Counted from the stretch's first letter, positions 8,184 through 17,160 are shown. The stretch: DNA of 64,000 bases from Nitrobacter winogradskyi (GCF_006539545.1 NZ_BJNF01000059.1:1-64000), one strand, 5' to 3'. The notes: a model not told the origin generated them from the letters alone. Program-made: numbers and translations.

Positions 8184-10559
8184 CTATCGAAACGCAAGCC
8201 TCATTCCGGCGATGAACATGCGTGGCTGTCCGGCATAGATCGACCCGCCGGTATTGGCCAGAACGCTTGCGGGGTTTTGAAGGCCCGCGGCGGTGACGGT
8301 ATTGGCGATGTTGTTGGCGGACGCCACGAATGTCTTGTCGAAGACGTTCCTCACTTCGAAATAAAGATGAAACGACTTGAGATACTCCGATTGCAGGGGC
8401 TTGTCGTAGTGCACGTTGAGATTGACGAGTTCGTAGCCGGGCGCTTTCAGGAGATTGGCGTTGTCCATATAGAATGCGTCCTTCCATTGAAGCTCGACGA
8501 ACGCGCCAACCCCTTGCAGGGCGCCCGAGAGCTGGTCGTAGGAAAGCCGCGCTGTCAGTTCATTCGGTGAGATGCCGGGAATTTTGTTGCCGGCCCGATT
8601 GAAGCTGAAAGTGGCGCCATTGTTGATATTCTCGGTGTAGCTCGTGTAGATCTGATCGAGATAGGTGTAGGCGGCGGTCACACGCCAGCTTGGCAGGAAG
8701 CGCCATTGCGCCAATAGTTCGACGCCCCGGTGCTCGGATTTCGGCGCATTGAACGTATAGCTCGCATTAGGCGCGCCGAGGGGGGCTGCCTGTGTGACCA
8801 GTTCGTCGCGGAAGAACTCGTAGAATCCTGTCGCGCTGATCCTGAGCGTTGGATCCGGCGTCCAGTCGAAGCCGAGATCGTAACCGAGATTCCTTTGCGG
8901 ATTGAGCTGCGTGTTGTTGCCGTTCTGGCCGTTCGGCAGCACGAACAGGTTGCCGACCTGTGGCGTCCCGTAACCGGTCGCGACCCGCGCGCGGAAGAGC
9001 CAGTCCTTGTCGGCGCGGTATTGCAGCGCGAACTCCGGCGCGGTGTTCTGAAGCTGGCGATCCACGCTGTTGATCGTCGTGGTCGGGATTCCGGTTGGTC
9101 CCGCATAGGTGTAGGCGGTATTGACGCCCTTGAGATGCGTCGTCTCCCATCCGATGCCGGCGACGGCGGACCATGATTCATTGATCTGGATTTCTCCGCG
9201 CGCGCGCGCGCCGTAATTGGTGTGCATGCCTGTGAGATTGGACACCAGCCAGCCGCGCGAGGCGTTGCCGCCGGGCATCACGCGATACGTGTCGCCGGAC
9301 CAACTGAGGGTGTTGTAGAACACGCCGAGATAACCGGTGGCGTCCATCCCGAAGATCTGACTTCGCCTGACGATATCGCTCATGAGGTTATAGGACGGAT
9401 AGTCGCCGATCGCGCCCGTGGCGCCGGTCGGCTGGCTGATGTTGCGGTCGTCGAACACGAACTGGTTGCGCCAGGTGGTCTGATTATCAAAATCATGTTC
9501 CCAGCGGCCGCCGACGATCGTCCGGCGATCGGTGCGGCCAAAGCCGGCCTGCTCGGCCGTTGTAGGAGTGGTTCCGGCGACTGTGTTGAAGCCGTTGTTG
9601 AACAGGCTGACCGTGCCGCAGCCGGGAGCGGCGGTCGCGGCCGTTGCGCAGCCGCGCTGGAAGGGGTTGGCGTCGAACTGATTGAGCGAGGACCGGATCG
9701 CCAGGCGCGCGTCGAGCGTATTGTTGATCAGCTTGAAGGTGAGGCGATCGTCCGGCGTCGCCTGAAGCGTCCCGAGGAAGTTCACGGTCTGGGTGTTGAA
9801 CCAGGTGTTACCCGTGTAGCCGTCGCTGCGGGTGTCGCTTGCGAACAGCGAGGCTTCGAAGTTTCCGGTCTTCTGGCCGACCGTCAGATAGTTGTTGAAG
9901 TATCCGTAGCTTCCCGCATCGGAACCGTACTCGAAGCCGTTGATCGCCGCGCCGCGCCGGGTTCTGAAATTCAGCGCGCCGCCGGTCGCGTAATTGCCGT
10001 AAAGCGCGGACGACGGCCCCCGGATGACGTCGATGGCCCCGTAGGCATGGGGATCGATCAGGTCGCTGCGGGACAGTCCGTCGGGCTGGGTGACCGGGAA
10101 TCCATCGTCGAAGATCACCAGGTTGCGAATGCCAAAGCCGTTGCGTGCGTTTGACCCGCGGATCGAAATACCGAAGTCGCGGGGGCCATTCCCCTGCTTG
10201 ACGGAGATACCGGGACTGTCACGCAGTACGTCGGCCACGGAGAATGACGGCCTGTTGTCGAATTGATCGCGGCCGATGGTGGTCTGGGGCTGTCCGATCG
10301 GCGCCTGATGAAGGGTCGCGAGCAGCGACTCTGTCGGCACCGGCGATGGTATTACCGCTACGGCCGGCTGCGGCCGGAATGATCTCGGAGTGCCGCGGTG
10401 AGCGACAGCTCTTTTTTTGCGCGGACCGGCCTGGGCCTGGCGCGGAGCGTCGACCGTGATGGCTGGCAGTGTCGAGGCGGCCGTCTGCGCCGCGGCCCCG
10501 TCGCAAACAGCGAGTAACGCGAGCGCGCTGGCGCTCGAAAGGAGGCAAGAACGAAACAT
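8184..10559 (-). CDS. TonB-dependent outer-membrane receptor, probable copper or metal-chelate uptake
   Basis: 791 residues from the ATG at 10559 (SD AGGAA). The signal peptide ends DGAAAQ; a TonB-box-like LPAITVDAP follows, then a basic linker (GPRKKRAVAHRG) like that of the first receptor. Plug motifs: FSVADVLRDSPGISVKQGNG, GPRDFGISIRGSNARNG and IDVIRGPSSALYGNYATGGA. The barrel is complete. It heads a four-gene set (DUF2946, receptor, propeller, thioredoxin) with small gaps. The receptor is of the PupB/OprC-like open class rather than the classic FhuA type. Copper specificity is inferred from DUF2946 and the neighbouring Csp and CusF genes. Confidence 0.85.
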   Translation of the reverse strand: MFRSCLLSSASALALLAVCDGAAAQTAASTLPAITVDAPRQAQAGPRKKRAVAHRGTPRSFRPQPAVAVIPSPVPTESLLATLHQAPIGQPQTTIGRDQFDNRPSFSVADVLRDSPGISVKQGNGPRDFGISIRGSNARNGFGIRNLVIFDDGFPVTQPDGLSRSDLIDPHAYGAIDVIRGPSSALYGNYATGGALNFRTRRGAAINGFEYGSDAGSYGYFNNYLTVGQKTGNFEASLFASDTRSDGYTGNTWFNTQTVNFLGTLQATPDDRLTFKLINNTLDARLAIRSSLNQFDANPFQRGCATAATAAPGCGTVSLFNNGFNTVAGTTPTTAEQAGFGRTDRRTIVGGRWEHDFDNQTTWRNQFVFDDRNISQPTGATGAIGDYPSYNLMSDIVRRSQIFGMDATGYLGVFYNTLSWSGDTYRVMPGGNASRGWLVSNLTGMHTNYGARARGEIQINESWSAVAGIGWETTHLKGVNTAYTYAGPTGIPTTTINSVDRQLQNTAPEFALQYRADKDWLFRARVATGYGTPQVGNLFVLPNGQNGNNTQLNPQRNLGYDLGFDWTPDPTLRISATGFYEFFRDELVTQAAPLGAPNASYTFNAPKSEHRGVELLAQWRFLPSWRVTAAYTYLDQIYTSYTENINNGATFSFNRAGNKIPGISPNELTARLSYDQLSGALQGVGAFVELQWKDAFYMDNANLLKAPGYELVNLNVHYDKPLQSEYLKSFHLYFEVRNVFDKTFVASANNIANTVTAAGLQNPASVLANTGGSIYAGQPRMFIAGMRLAFR

Positions 10560-10668
10560 GGCATATTCCTGATGCGGGCGATCGCCCAAGGCATTCAATC
10601 AAACAAGGCATTCAATCAAACAGGCCTCGCCGCGACGATGCAGTCGCGGTGATCGCAGATTTGGTCAG

Positions 10669-11037
10669 TCAGGAAATGGAAGGGGGCGCGCGCGCCTGCG
10701 CGTTGGCGTCAACGGGGAAGAGCGGCGGCCCGAACACCGTGCCGCGCCAGATGACGGCGGTTGCGTCTCGCTCGATGCCGACCGCGAAGGCTTGCGGATC
10801 GGTGGGCGGAACTGCTGCCTGGATGACGCAACACAACGCACAGGTGCCGTGCATCTGCTGCGGATCGTTCTCACGGTCTTGCTGAGAGCTCGGATCGGAC
10901 GCGTGCGAGCATATCGCGCCCACCAGTGGATCGGCCGTGGCCGGGTTGAACGCCAGACAGGCGGCGACGGGCGCGAATATCTGCACCAGCATCGCAAACA
11001 TGACGATCGGAAGAAATCTTCCCAGCCGCCGGCGCAT
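10669..11037 (-). CDS. DUF2946-family Cys/His membrane protein, copy B
   Basis: 122 residues. Same layout as copy A: MRRRLGRFLPIVM, hydrophobic segment, ICSHASD, then MHGTCALCCVIQAA. It has lost one Cys and the terminal HH of copy A's cluster. The nucleotide sequence around the gene, including the 110 bases between it and the receptor, is visibly similar to that around copy A, so the two are products of a segmental duplication. It is the first gene of the receptor-propeller-thioredoxin operon. Probable periplasmic copper ligand; function inferred. Confidence 0.75.
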   Translation of the reverse strand: MRRRLGRFLPIVMFAMLVQIFAPVAACLAFNPATADPLVGAICSHASDPSSQQDRENDPQQMHGTCALCCVIQAAVPPTDPQAFAVGIERDATAVIWRGTVFGPPLFPVDANAQARAPPSIS

Positions 11038-11144
11038 GATCCCTTAGCCTTTCGCGCAGGGAACTACCATGGCGGGGTTTGTTTGTCGAGAAGACGCCTT
11101 GGCCGGTTCGCGCTCCATTATGGCTGGCGACCGCGTTTTCACCG

Positions 11145-11299
11145 TAGAGCATTTTCCGGCGAAGTGGATACCGGTTCGCCGCAAGAAAATGCGACCAGAC
11201 AACCATTTCTAGAGCATGGTCCGATTCAACTTGAACTGATCATGCTCTAGAGCATCGGACCCGAAAGTGGGAACCGGTTTCGGGATAAATCCGATGCTC
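11145..11299. repeat. Dispersed palindromic repeats (two hairpin units)
   Basis: A first unit contains gagcattttccggcgaagtg and ggttcgc. Two long dyads follow: tagagcat...atgctcta (11209-11249) and gagcatcgga...tccgatgctc (11250-11299). This fills most of the gap between the DUF2946 and Csp genes (11038-11450); no gene is seen there. Confidence 0.65.
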
Positions 11300-11450
11300 A
11301 ATCAATTAACTGGAGCGGCGGCGCTGATTCCATTTGACCGGCCGCCGCTCTAGCGTTCTCAAAGCGCACATGCTGGCGTGAACGCCCGGGTTCTGCCGCC
11401 AGTCGTTGTTGCCTTTCAGATTCTTTCCTGAGCGGGCGGGCGGAGCCGCC

Positions 11451-11891
11451 TTATGCCGCCACCTTGCGACATTCTTCGGCGCAGGTTTTGCACGCATCGC
11501 CGCACGACTTGCACTCCGCCACATCCGGGAACTTCTCGCATTCCTTCTGGCAATCCGTGCACATCTGCGCGACGACCTTGCCCAGGGCTGGAACGTGGTG
11601 CGAGTTGACCGCTGCCAGCGTTCGCAATGCAGTGCAGCCGGCAATCACCTGATAGGTCGCGTTTGTGCAACCGGCCATGCTCGTGTCTTTCATGCTTAAC
11701 ATGCCGAGACAATGCCGCATGCAGGCGTCGCCTGCCGAGATGCAATGAGCGATGGCTTCCTCCAGGGCTTTGTATTTTGCCGGGTGCATCGATTCGCTGG
11801 TTGCGGCATCCGCCGTGACGGCGAAGGCTTGAGCCGCTGAAACGACGGCTGCCGCGGTTCCGATGGCGGTCACGAATTCACGACGATGCAT
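11451..11891 (-). CDS. Csp1-type four-helix copper-storage protein, Tat-exported
   Basis: 146 residues. The start at 11891 has SD GGGAGAA and gives a twin-arginine signal (RREFVTAIGTAAAVV). The mature chain has 13 cysteines spaced along helices: AHC, DACMRHC, AGC, AGC, QMCTDCQKEC, AECKSCGDACKTCAEEC. This is the pattern, and as I recall the count, of methanotroph Csp1, whose inward-facing Cys bind many Cu(I) ions. Tat export implies folding, and possibly loading, before export. It sits beside the receptor operon and a CusF-like gene, supporting a copper role for the region. The regulator is not in the window. Confidence 0.88.
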   Translation of the reverse strand: MHRREFVTAIGTAAAVVSAAQAFAVTADAATSESMHPAKYKALEEAIAHCISAGDACMRHCLGMLSMKDTSMAGCTNATYQVIAGCTALRTLAAVNSHHVPALGKVVAQMCTDCQKECEKFPDVAECKSCGDACKTCAEECRKVAA

Positions 11892-12087
11892 TGCTTTCTC
11901 CCGGGATTGAACTGACGTCAATCGATGCTGATTTGGCGATGCAGGATAGCACGATTTTCTATCGCTTCATATCAGGCAAAGGGCGCGGCCCGGCTCATCG
12001 CTTCCCTGAACCGGCGCGGTTCAGGTAAAGCTAATCCGCGCGGTCCGCTCATTGCGGAAAGCCGTGCCTGCCAGTTCGGGACATGCC

Positions 12088-12501
12088 ATGAGACGTTGCA
12101 TTTTCGTATGGATCATCGCCGCAACAGCGGTAAACCTCGACCTCGGCGAGGCTCACGCCTTCTCCTCCGGGGATGGCGCGGTCGTCGCCCGAGCGTCGCG
12201 CACGGAGTTTCTGCTGGCCCAGCTTCACAAGGCCGGAGACCAGACCCAGGATCGGTCCCAGGATCAGTCCAATGCCCTGTTTCAGGGAGTCGGCTTTGTG
12301 ACCGCAATCAATCCGGCGACAGGATCGCTGACCATCAATCACGAAGAGATCGTGGGCCTTATGCCGCCGATGGAAATGGTGTTTCAGGTCGAGCGGCCTA
12401 CGTTGAGCGAGGGCGTCAAGCCGGGCGACAAGGTCGAGTTTCGCATCGAGGGCAAGACATATAAAATTCGGGAGCTCAAAGTGCTCGAACACACCGAATG
12501 A
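12088..12501 (+). CDS. CusF-like periplasmic copper-binding protein
   Basis: 137 residues from the ATG at 12088, which opens a signal peptide ending EAHAF. The C-terminal half has the CusF_Ec barrel: GFVTAINPATGSLTINHEEI then VGLMPPMEMVFQVE, with the His and the MPPM-E-M methionines that form the Cu(I)/Ag(I) site in CusF, followed by GDKVEFRIEGKTYKI. The N-terminal extension of about 60 residues before the barrel is Gln/Asp-rich and unassigned. It is transcribed away from the Csp gene. Probable role: periplasmic Cu(I) chaperone. Confidence 0.82.
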   Translation: MRRCIFVWIIAATAVNLDLGEAHAFSSGDGAVVARASRTEFLLAQLHKAGDQTQDRSQDQSNALFQGVGFVTAINPATGSLTINHEEIVGLMPPMEMVFQVERPTLSEGVKPGDKVEFRIEGKTYKIRELKVLEHTE

Positions 12502-12681
12502 TTTCGATCGGAGTCAATCGGATTCGCCGCCGACGGTCGCAAGGCCTTCCAGTAGCAGAACCGCTCATGTCGCGTTTCCCAATCACGGGACGCTTGGACA
12601 ACGGCTGCTGTGTTACGTTCTGGACATAGGAACGAAGGCGGTCGCCGGGTGTTTTCAAGTTTCAAAACCAAGGAGGTTCAC

Positions 12682-13101
12682 TTGAAAGCACTTAGCATCG
12701 CTGCGGCACTTCTCTTTCTTCCCACAGCATCATTCGCAGAAATGACCGCAAAGACGCCCTCCCAGGCGGCTGCCCCGATCGCCGCCACCGGAGATTGGAG
12801 CGCGTCCAAGATGTCGGGCGTGAACATCTATAACGAGGCGAATGAGAAGGTCGGCGAGATTTCCGACGTCATCATCAACGCCCAGGGCCAGGTCAGAGGC
12901 GTTGTTATCGAGGCGGGCGGCTTCCTCGGAATGGGAACGCACTACGTTCTGGTCGCGATGGACAGTCTGAAGTTTGCGAACAAGGCGGACAAGGCAAGTA
13001 CGGGGCAGACCTCCGACACGAAACGGGAGTGGTTTCCGGATCGTGCGGTCCTGAACGTCACCAAGGATCAGCTCAAATCGACTCCGGAGTTCAAGTACTG
13101 A
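12682..13101 (+). CDS. PRC-barrel domain protein, exported
   Basis: 139 residues. The TTG at 12682 is chosen because a strong AAGGAGG lies five bases before it and the frame then opens into a signal peptide (LSIAAALLFLPTASFAE). The PRC-barrel core is MSGVNIYNEANEKVGEISDV with GQVRGVVIEAGGFLGMG. Small periplasmic PRC-barrel proteins are common in Rhizobiales and often stress-induced; a molecular function is not known. It is monocistronic by spacing (180 bases from CusF, 576 to the next gene). Confidence 0.85.
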   Translation: MKALSIAAALLFLPTASFAEMTAKTPSQAAAPIAATGDWSASKMSGVNIYNEANEKVGEISDVIINAQGQVRGVVIEAGGFLGMGTHYVLVAMDSLKFANKADKASTGQTSDTKREWFPDRAVLNVTKDQLKSTPEFKY

Positions 13102-13677
13102 TCCGGAATGAATCACGCGGAGTTGCACTCGCGATTCCATTCGGTCTGATATGATTGACCGCAACCAGCGCCATTTTACTCGTCCCTTTGGCGCTGGCGA
13201 CGACCGCTGAGGTGCTTACCAACGCCTCGGCGGTTTTCCCAGGATACCTCCCCAAGATACCTTCCCAAGATACCTCCGTTAGCGTCATTCCTCCTTATCC
13301 TCGCGATTTGAACATGCGATTGTCCTGAAGGACGATTGTGAGTGATGCTTGATGGGAATGATGCCGTCCCCGGACATCGCCGCTTGGGAACCCCACCGGC
13401 GGCGGTGTACCTCCGAAATGGCCACTGGGCCGATGACGGATGGATAAGGGAACCCAGAACAGGGGAATAGTCGCAAGCACCGACACAGTCCTCCCCGATG
13501 TCCTTCCTGGGGAATCCGGCTTCACGTTTTCGGGCCGAGTGTTCACAATTTGAAGAGATCCCTTAGGTGTGCGTGAACCGCAATCTCACGCCGGATGACA
13601 TCTAATTAATGGTGTTAATCAACTGGCCCGTAGCCCGTAGTATGGGTGGCGAGACATGAGGAAGGCGACGGAACGGG
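13102..13677. other. Gene-poor intergenic stretch
   Basis: No convincing gene. Two small minus-strand frames (13285-13476, 13295-13546) lack a ribosome site and family features. The stretch contains the 13-base tandem repeat listed separately and presumably the promoter of the diguanylate cyclase. Confidence 0.5.
13238..13276. repeat. Three tandem 13-base repeats
   Basis: Units cccaggatacctc, cccaagatacctt and cccaagatacctc follow one another without spacers. They are too short and too few for CRISPR. Function unknown. Confidence 0.8.
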
Positions 13678-14859
13678 ATGCCATTTCGAACCGAGACAGT
13701 GCGGAACGGCGTCTATGTTGAGCTCGTCCGGAGCCTCTACACCACGCTGATACCAACGACGATCATGTCGATCGGCTATGTTTTGTCGCTGAGCGTCATG
13801 GCCTTCGAAGCTGGTGATCGGGTGCTCGCCGCCTTTTCGTTCATCGGCCTGCTGTCCAATGCCGCGCGGATCTGGATTCTGATATGGGGCGGCGCAGAGG
13901 CCGCGGCGTCTGACCTCGAGATCACCCGAGCGCGCGCGCTGGAGAAGCGCTTTGAGCTCGCTTATTATCAGTTCGCCGTCGTGCTGGGCGTGTCCGCCGC
14001 CTACGTCTTCACGCTCGACCCCGCGCGGTTCCATATGCTGATGATATGCCTGTTGGTCGGCTATGGCGCCGGTGCGGCGACGGGCGTGGGGCTGCGACCG
14101 CGGATCGCGATTGCAAGTATGCTGGTTGCGATCGTCCCCACCATTTTGGTCGCTGCGTGGCACCATGAGCCGATCTATTGGATTACCGCGGCAATGACGT
14201 CGGCGTTGCTCGCCGGCGGCTGCCAGAGCCTGCTCGCCCGCTGGCGCGTCACCAGTACCGAGATCGCGAGGCGGTTGACATTCGAAGTGCTGGCACGGCG
14301 GGACGTCCTTACGACGCTTCCTAACCGGCTCGCATTGCGCGAATGGTTCGACAGCCATATCGCGGTCGGTTCCGGTCAGCGGCTCCTCGCGGTGCATTGC
14401 CTCGATCTCGATAACTTCAAGCCCGTGAATGATGTGTTCGGCCATCCCGTCGGTGATGGCTTACTCAAGGCGGTCGCCATGCGCCTCATGCAGGCGCTCC
14501 CGCCCGGCGATATCGTTGCGCGCCTGGGGGGCGATGAGTTTGCCGTCATCCAGCGCGACCTTCGCGATCCCGATGAAGCTGCCGCGCAGGCGGAGCGATT
14601 GCGTGCCGTCATCGCTGAACCATTGCTGGTCAATGGGCATGAGATCAGTGTGACGACCTGCGTCGGCTACGCGCTGTGTTATTGTGAAGCGGCCGATCTC
14701 GATGAACTCCTCGGCCTTGCGGACCAGGCTCTCTACATAGCCAAGAACACCGACTCCGGCGTGGAGTATGATGACTCGCTGTTGAGAAGCGCGCTCCGCA
14801 TGGATGATTGGTACGAAAGTTCGCGGTCACAATCGCAATCCGCACACCCTATGGCGTGA
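13678..14859 (+). CDS. Membrane-bound diguanylate cyclase (GGDEF)
   Basis: 393 residues. About five to six hydrophobic segments fill residues 20-190 (YVLSLSVMAF, FSFIGLLSNAARIWILIWGG, LMICLLVGYGAGAATG, MLVAIVPTILVAAW). The catalytic domain follows: DVLTTLPNRLALREW, DLDNFKPVNDVFGHPVGDGL and RLGGDEFAVIQRDL. The GGDEF signature is intact, so synthesis of cyclic-di-GMP from two GTP is expected. An RxxD inhibitory site is not obvious five residues before GGDEF. No EAL domain is present. It stands alone, with no linked effector. The ligand of the membrane sensor is unknown. Confidence 0.9.
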   Translation: MPFRTETVRNGVYVELVRSLYTTLIPTTIMSIGYVLSLSVMAFEAGDRVLAAFSFIGLLSNAARIWILIWGGAEAAASDLEITRARALEKRFELAYYQFAVVLGVSAAYVFTLDPARFHMLMICLLVGYGAGAATGVGLRPRIAIASMLVAIVPTILVAAWHHEPIYWITAAMTSALLAGGCQSLLARWRVTSTEIARRLTFEVLARRDVLTTLPNRLALREWFDSHIAVGSGQRLLAVHCLDLDNFKPVNDVFGHPVGDGLLKAVAMRLMQALPPGDIVARLGGDEFAVIQRDLRDPDEAAAQAERLRAVIAEPLLVNGHEISVTTCVGYALCYCEAADLDELLGLADQALYIAKNTDSGVEYDDSLLRSALRMDDWYESSRSQSQSAHPMA

Positions 14860-14987
14860 GCGATGGCGCCGATGTCGTTATCGCGCTTCCGCGGTGAGCC
14901 ATCCGTCATGCGGCCGTCCATCCTGAAGCGAACGAGGCACCATGATGGGCGATATTGAACGGCGCGGAAGTCGAGGATCCCGCTGAT

Positions 14988-16028
14988 TCAGCCCGCGACC
15001 ACCGGTCCGCCGGCTCTTTTCCAGGCGTCGATGCCACCCTCGATATGCACCGCGTTGGTCAGGCCGGCGTCCTTGGCCGCGGTGACGGCCATGGCCGAGC
15101 GTTCGCCGAAAGCGCAGAAGAACACGATGCGGCGTCCGGTTGCGGCGGCCACCTCGCGCAGCATGCCGCCGGGCTTCAGGCTGTCGGCGATGCCGGGGTA
15201 GGGCGCATGCAGCGCGCCGGCCAGCGTGCCGTGCCTGGCACGCTCGTGAGCTTCGCGAAGATCGACCGGCAGGATGTCGGGCTGGCCGAGCCGGGCGATC
15301 GCCTCGCGCGGCGTCAGCGCCAGCCCTTGCTTCGCCAGATCGTCCTGCCTGAGGCCGACATGCATGTTGGCGGGGATCACCACGTCCATCAGCTTCGGAT
15401 TCGGCAGGTTCAGATTGTCCATCAGTTCGACGTATTCGTCTATCGAACGCACCTGAAGCCGCGGGTTGTGGCGCCGCTCCTCGCCGATGGTGGAGACCGT
15501 GTCGCCTTTGTAGTCGTGCGCGGGAAACACCATGGTCTCGTCGGGCAGCTTCAGGAGCCGGTTGAAGATCGAATCATATTGCGCGCGTGCGCTGCCGTTC
15601 TGGAAATCGGTGCGGCCGGTGCCGCGGATCAGCAGCGTATCGCCGGTGAAGACGCGGTCACCCATCAGGTAACTGTAGGAATCGTCGGTGTGGCCCGGCG
15701 TATACATGACGTCGAGACCGATGCCCTCGATGTTGACCTTGTCGCCGTCACTGACTCGCATCGACACCACGTCGGCCTTGGTCTGCTCGCCCATCACGGT
15801 CACGCACTGGGTGCGATCCCGCAACTCGCCGAGCCCGGTGACATGGTCGGCATGAAGATGCGTGTCGATGGCCTTCACGAGCCTGAGGTCGAGTTCGCGC
15901 AGCAACTGGCAGTAACGGTCGACCTTCTCCAGCACCGGATCAATGATCAGGGCCTCGCCTCCAGCCCGGCTCGCCATCAGGTAGCTGTAGGTTCCGGAGA
16001 TGCTGTCGAACAACTGGCGAAAGATCAT
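14988..16028 (-). CDS. Persulfide dioxygenase-rhodanese fusion (ETHE1-like)
   Basis: 346 residues, cytoplasmic. The N-terminal metallo-beta-lactamase fold has THLHADHVTG, YTPGHTDDSYS, FTGDTLLIRGTGRTDF and VFPAHDYKG, matching ETHE1-type mononuclear Fe sulfur dioxygenases. From about residue 240 a single rhodanese domain follows, with active-site loop CAFGERS and intact nucleophilic Cys. Known fusions of this type oxidise glutathione persulfide to sulfite and move sulfane sulfur to sulfite or thiols. The DsrE-like gene, about 290 bases away on the same strand, fits sulfur metabolism, although a repeat lies between them. Confidence 0.88.
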   Translation of the reverse strand: MIFRQLFDSISGTYSYLMASRAGGEALIIDPVLEKVDRYCQLLRELDLRLVKAIDTHLHADHVTGLGELRDRTQCVTVMGEQTKADVVSMRVSDGDKVNIEGIGLDVMYTPGHTDDSYSYLMGDRVFTGDTLLIRGTGRTDFQNGSARAQYDSIFNRLLKLPDETMVFPAHDYKGDTVSTIGEERRHNPRLQVRSIDEYVELMDNLNLPNPKLMDVVIPANMHVGLRQDDLAKQGLALTPREAIARLGQPDILPVDLREAHERARHGTLAGALHAPYPGIADSLKPGGMLREVAAATGRRIVFFCAFGERSAMAVTAAKDAGLTNAVHIEGGIDAWKRAGGPVVAG

Positions 16029-16157
16029 GATCGTACGACCTGTCCCCTGTTACAACTCTGTCCCCCGTGCGGTTCTTTCTTGCCCGTGACGGCTCCAGCA
16101 AATCTATGCTGCACGCAGGCGATTGCAACCGGGCACAGTCTGGCGCGCAATCACCTC

Positions 16158-16290
16158 GAGCGTTTTCGAGCGAAGCATGTCCTCGGGCTTGAGCCCTAGG
16201 GATGGAATCCGGTTCGTGTGAAGAAAACGCGTCAAATCAAAATCATAGAGCCTGATTCTGATTCTATCAGAAGCAGAAAGGCTCTAGGGA
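16158..16290. repeat. Dispersed palindromic repeat, long copy
   Basis: Contains gagcgttttcgagcgaagc, ccggttcgtgtgaagaaaac, gcgtcaaatcaaaatc and the dyad ctgattctatcag. It fills the gap between the persulfide dioxygenase and DsrE-like genes. No gene is seen there. Confidence 0.7.
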
Positions 16291-16320
16291 GCGCTTCGGG
16301 ACATCACCGTCAGCGGCTGG

Positions 16321-16791
16321 TCACGGCCGCACGTAGCTCCAACCCTTCTCCTGCAACTCCAACAGCCGCACCACGCCCAAAGGCACGATCATCGTTCCCG
16401 GCAGCATTTCGAGCGGACGGCCTTCCTTTTTCTCCATGTTCTCCTTGGTGTTGTTGCAGGCGGAGAACTGGATCCTGCTGGGGGATGCGCTTTCCCGGAT
16501 ACGCTTGATGCGCTCCTTCACAGGCGAGGTGTCTATTCGGAGCATATGGAGGCCCGGGCCGCACGCCATGATTTCGACGGCCACGGTCTGATCAAGGCCG
16601 CGATAGTATTCGATCACGTCGGTGGCGTTGGTCAGCGCGAAGTCCATGGTGTGCCGATCGTTGTGGTCGACCTGGATCACAAGGCGATGTTGCGGTTCGG
16701 GAGGTTGCGTGTCGACGGGTTGCGACTCGGTGGCGAAGCCTTGCGAGGTGAATGCAATCAGCAGTCCCGCCGCGGCAATGATATGACGCAT
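16321..16791 (-). CDS. Exported DsrE/DsrF-like protein
   Basis: 156 residues. The ATG at 16791 has AGGAGG six bases upstream and opens a signal peptide (IIAAAGLLIAFTSQGFATE). The mature part has the DsrE-like order: LVIQVDHNDRHTMDFALTNA, VAVEIMACGPGLHML, FSACNNTKENM and LPGTMIVPLGVVRLLELQEK. Cys of MACGPG and of FSACNNT occur at typical DsrE-family positions; one is a candidate sulfur carrier. Periplasmic members of this family are poorly characterised. It is encoded upstream of the persulfide dioxygenase on the same strand, so a link to sulfane-sulfur handling is plausible but unproven. Confidence 0.75.
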   Translation of the reverse strand: MRHIIAAAGLLIAFTSQGFATESQPVDTQPPEPQHRLVIQVDHNDRHTMDFALTNATDVIEYYRGLDQTVAVEIMACGPGLHMLRIDTSPVKERIKRIRESASPSRIQFSACNNTKENMEKKEGRPLEMLPGTMIVPLGVVRLLELQEKGWSYVRP

Positions 16792-17160
16792 AAATACCTC
16801 CTGTGGTCGTCGCGATCCTGTCGCACGCATTGCTGCTCAGGCGCGTGCAGATTCCCGGACATATCCCATCGCAGGATCGCCCGAGCAGTTCGGAGAACAC
16901 CGGTAATGATAGCGTACGTCGCGCGCCTTGCCTTTGGCAAGCTTCTGGTCGAGGATTCGAGGAGTTTCTCCAGCCGTCCCTCCAAGGGCAGTAGCGCGAG
17001 ACTGCGGAGTTGTGATTCGGGCTTGATCTCCGTCTTCGCGGTCCGCATTCTGGATCTGCTTCGCTTGGCGTTGCCGCGACCTCGCCGGCGTAGTAGGCAG
17101 CGTCCCGCGCGTGGACCGGTGATCGTGCGGGAATCGCGCCGGAATGAAAGGCAACGCCTC
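16792..17160. other. Intergenic region, divergent promoters
   Basis: 369 bases between the DsrE-like gene (leftward) and the DUF938 gene (rightward). Both strands have open frames but none has a ribosome site or recognisable family. It presumably holds two divergent promoters. Confidence 0.5.

Noticed and set aside
5992-12501. Methanobactin- or bufferin-type copper peptide cluster
   Set aside because: No MbnB/DUF692 or MbnC/DUF2063-like gene and no DUF2282 precursor was found near the copper genes.
13238-13276. CRISPR-like array
   Set aside because: Repeats are 13 bases and directly adjacent, without spacers or cas genes. No CRISPR array was seen in the window.
13285-13546. Small minus-strand frames in the intergenic region
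   Set aside because: No ribosome site, no signal or family pattern.
14955-16199. Long plus-strand open frame of 414 codons
   Set aside because: It is antisense to the persulfide dioxygenase gene, has no family features and arises from high GC.
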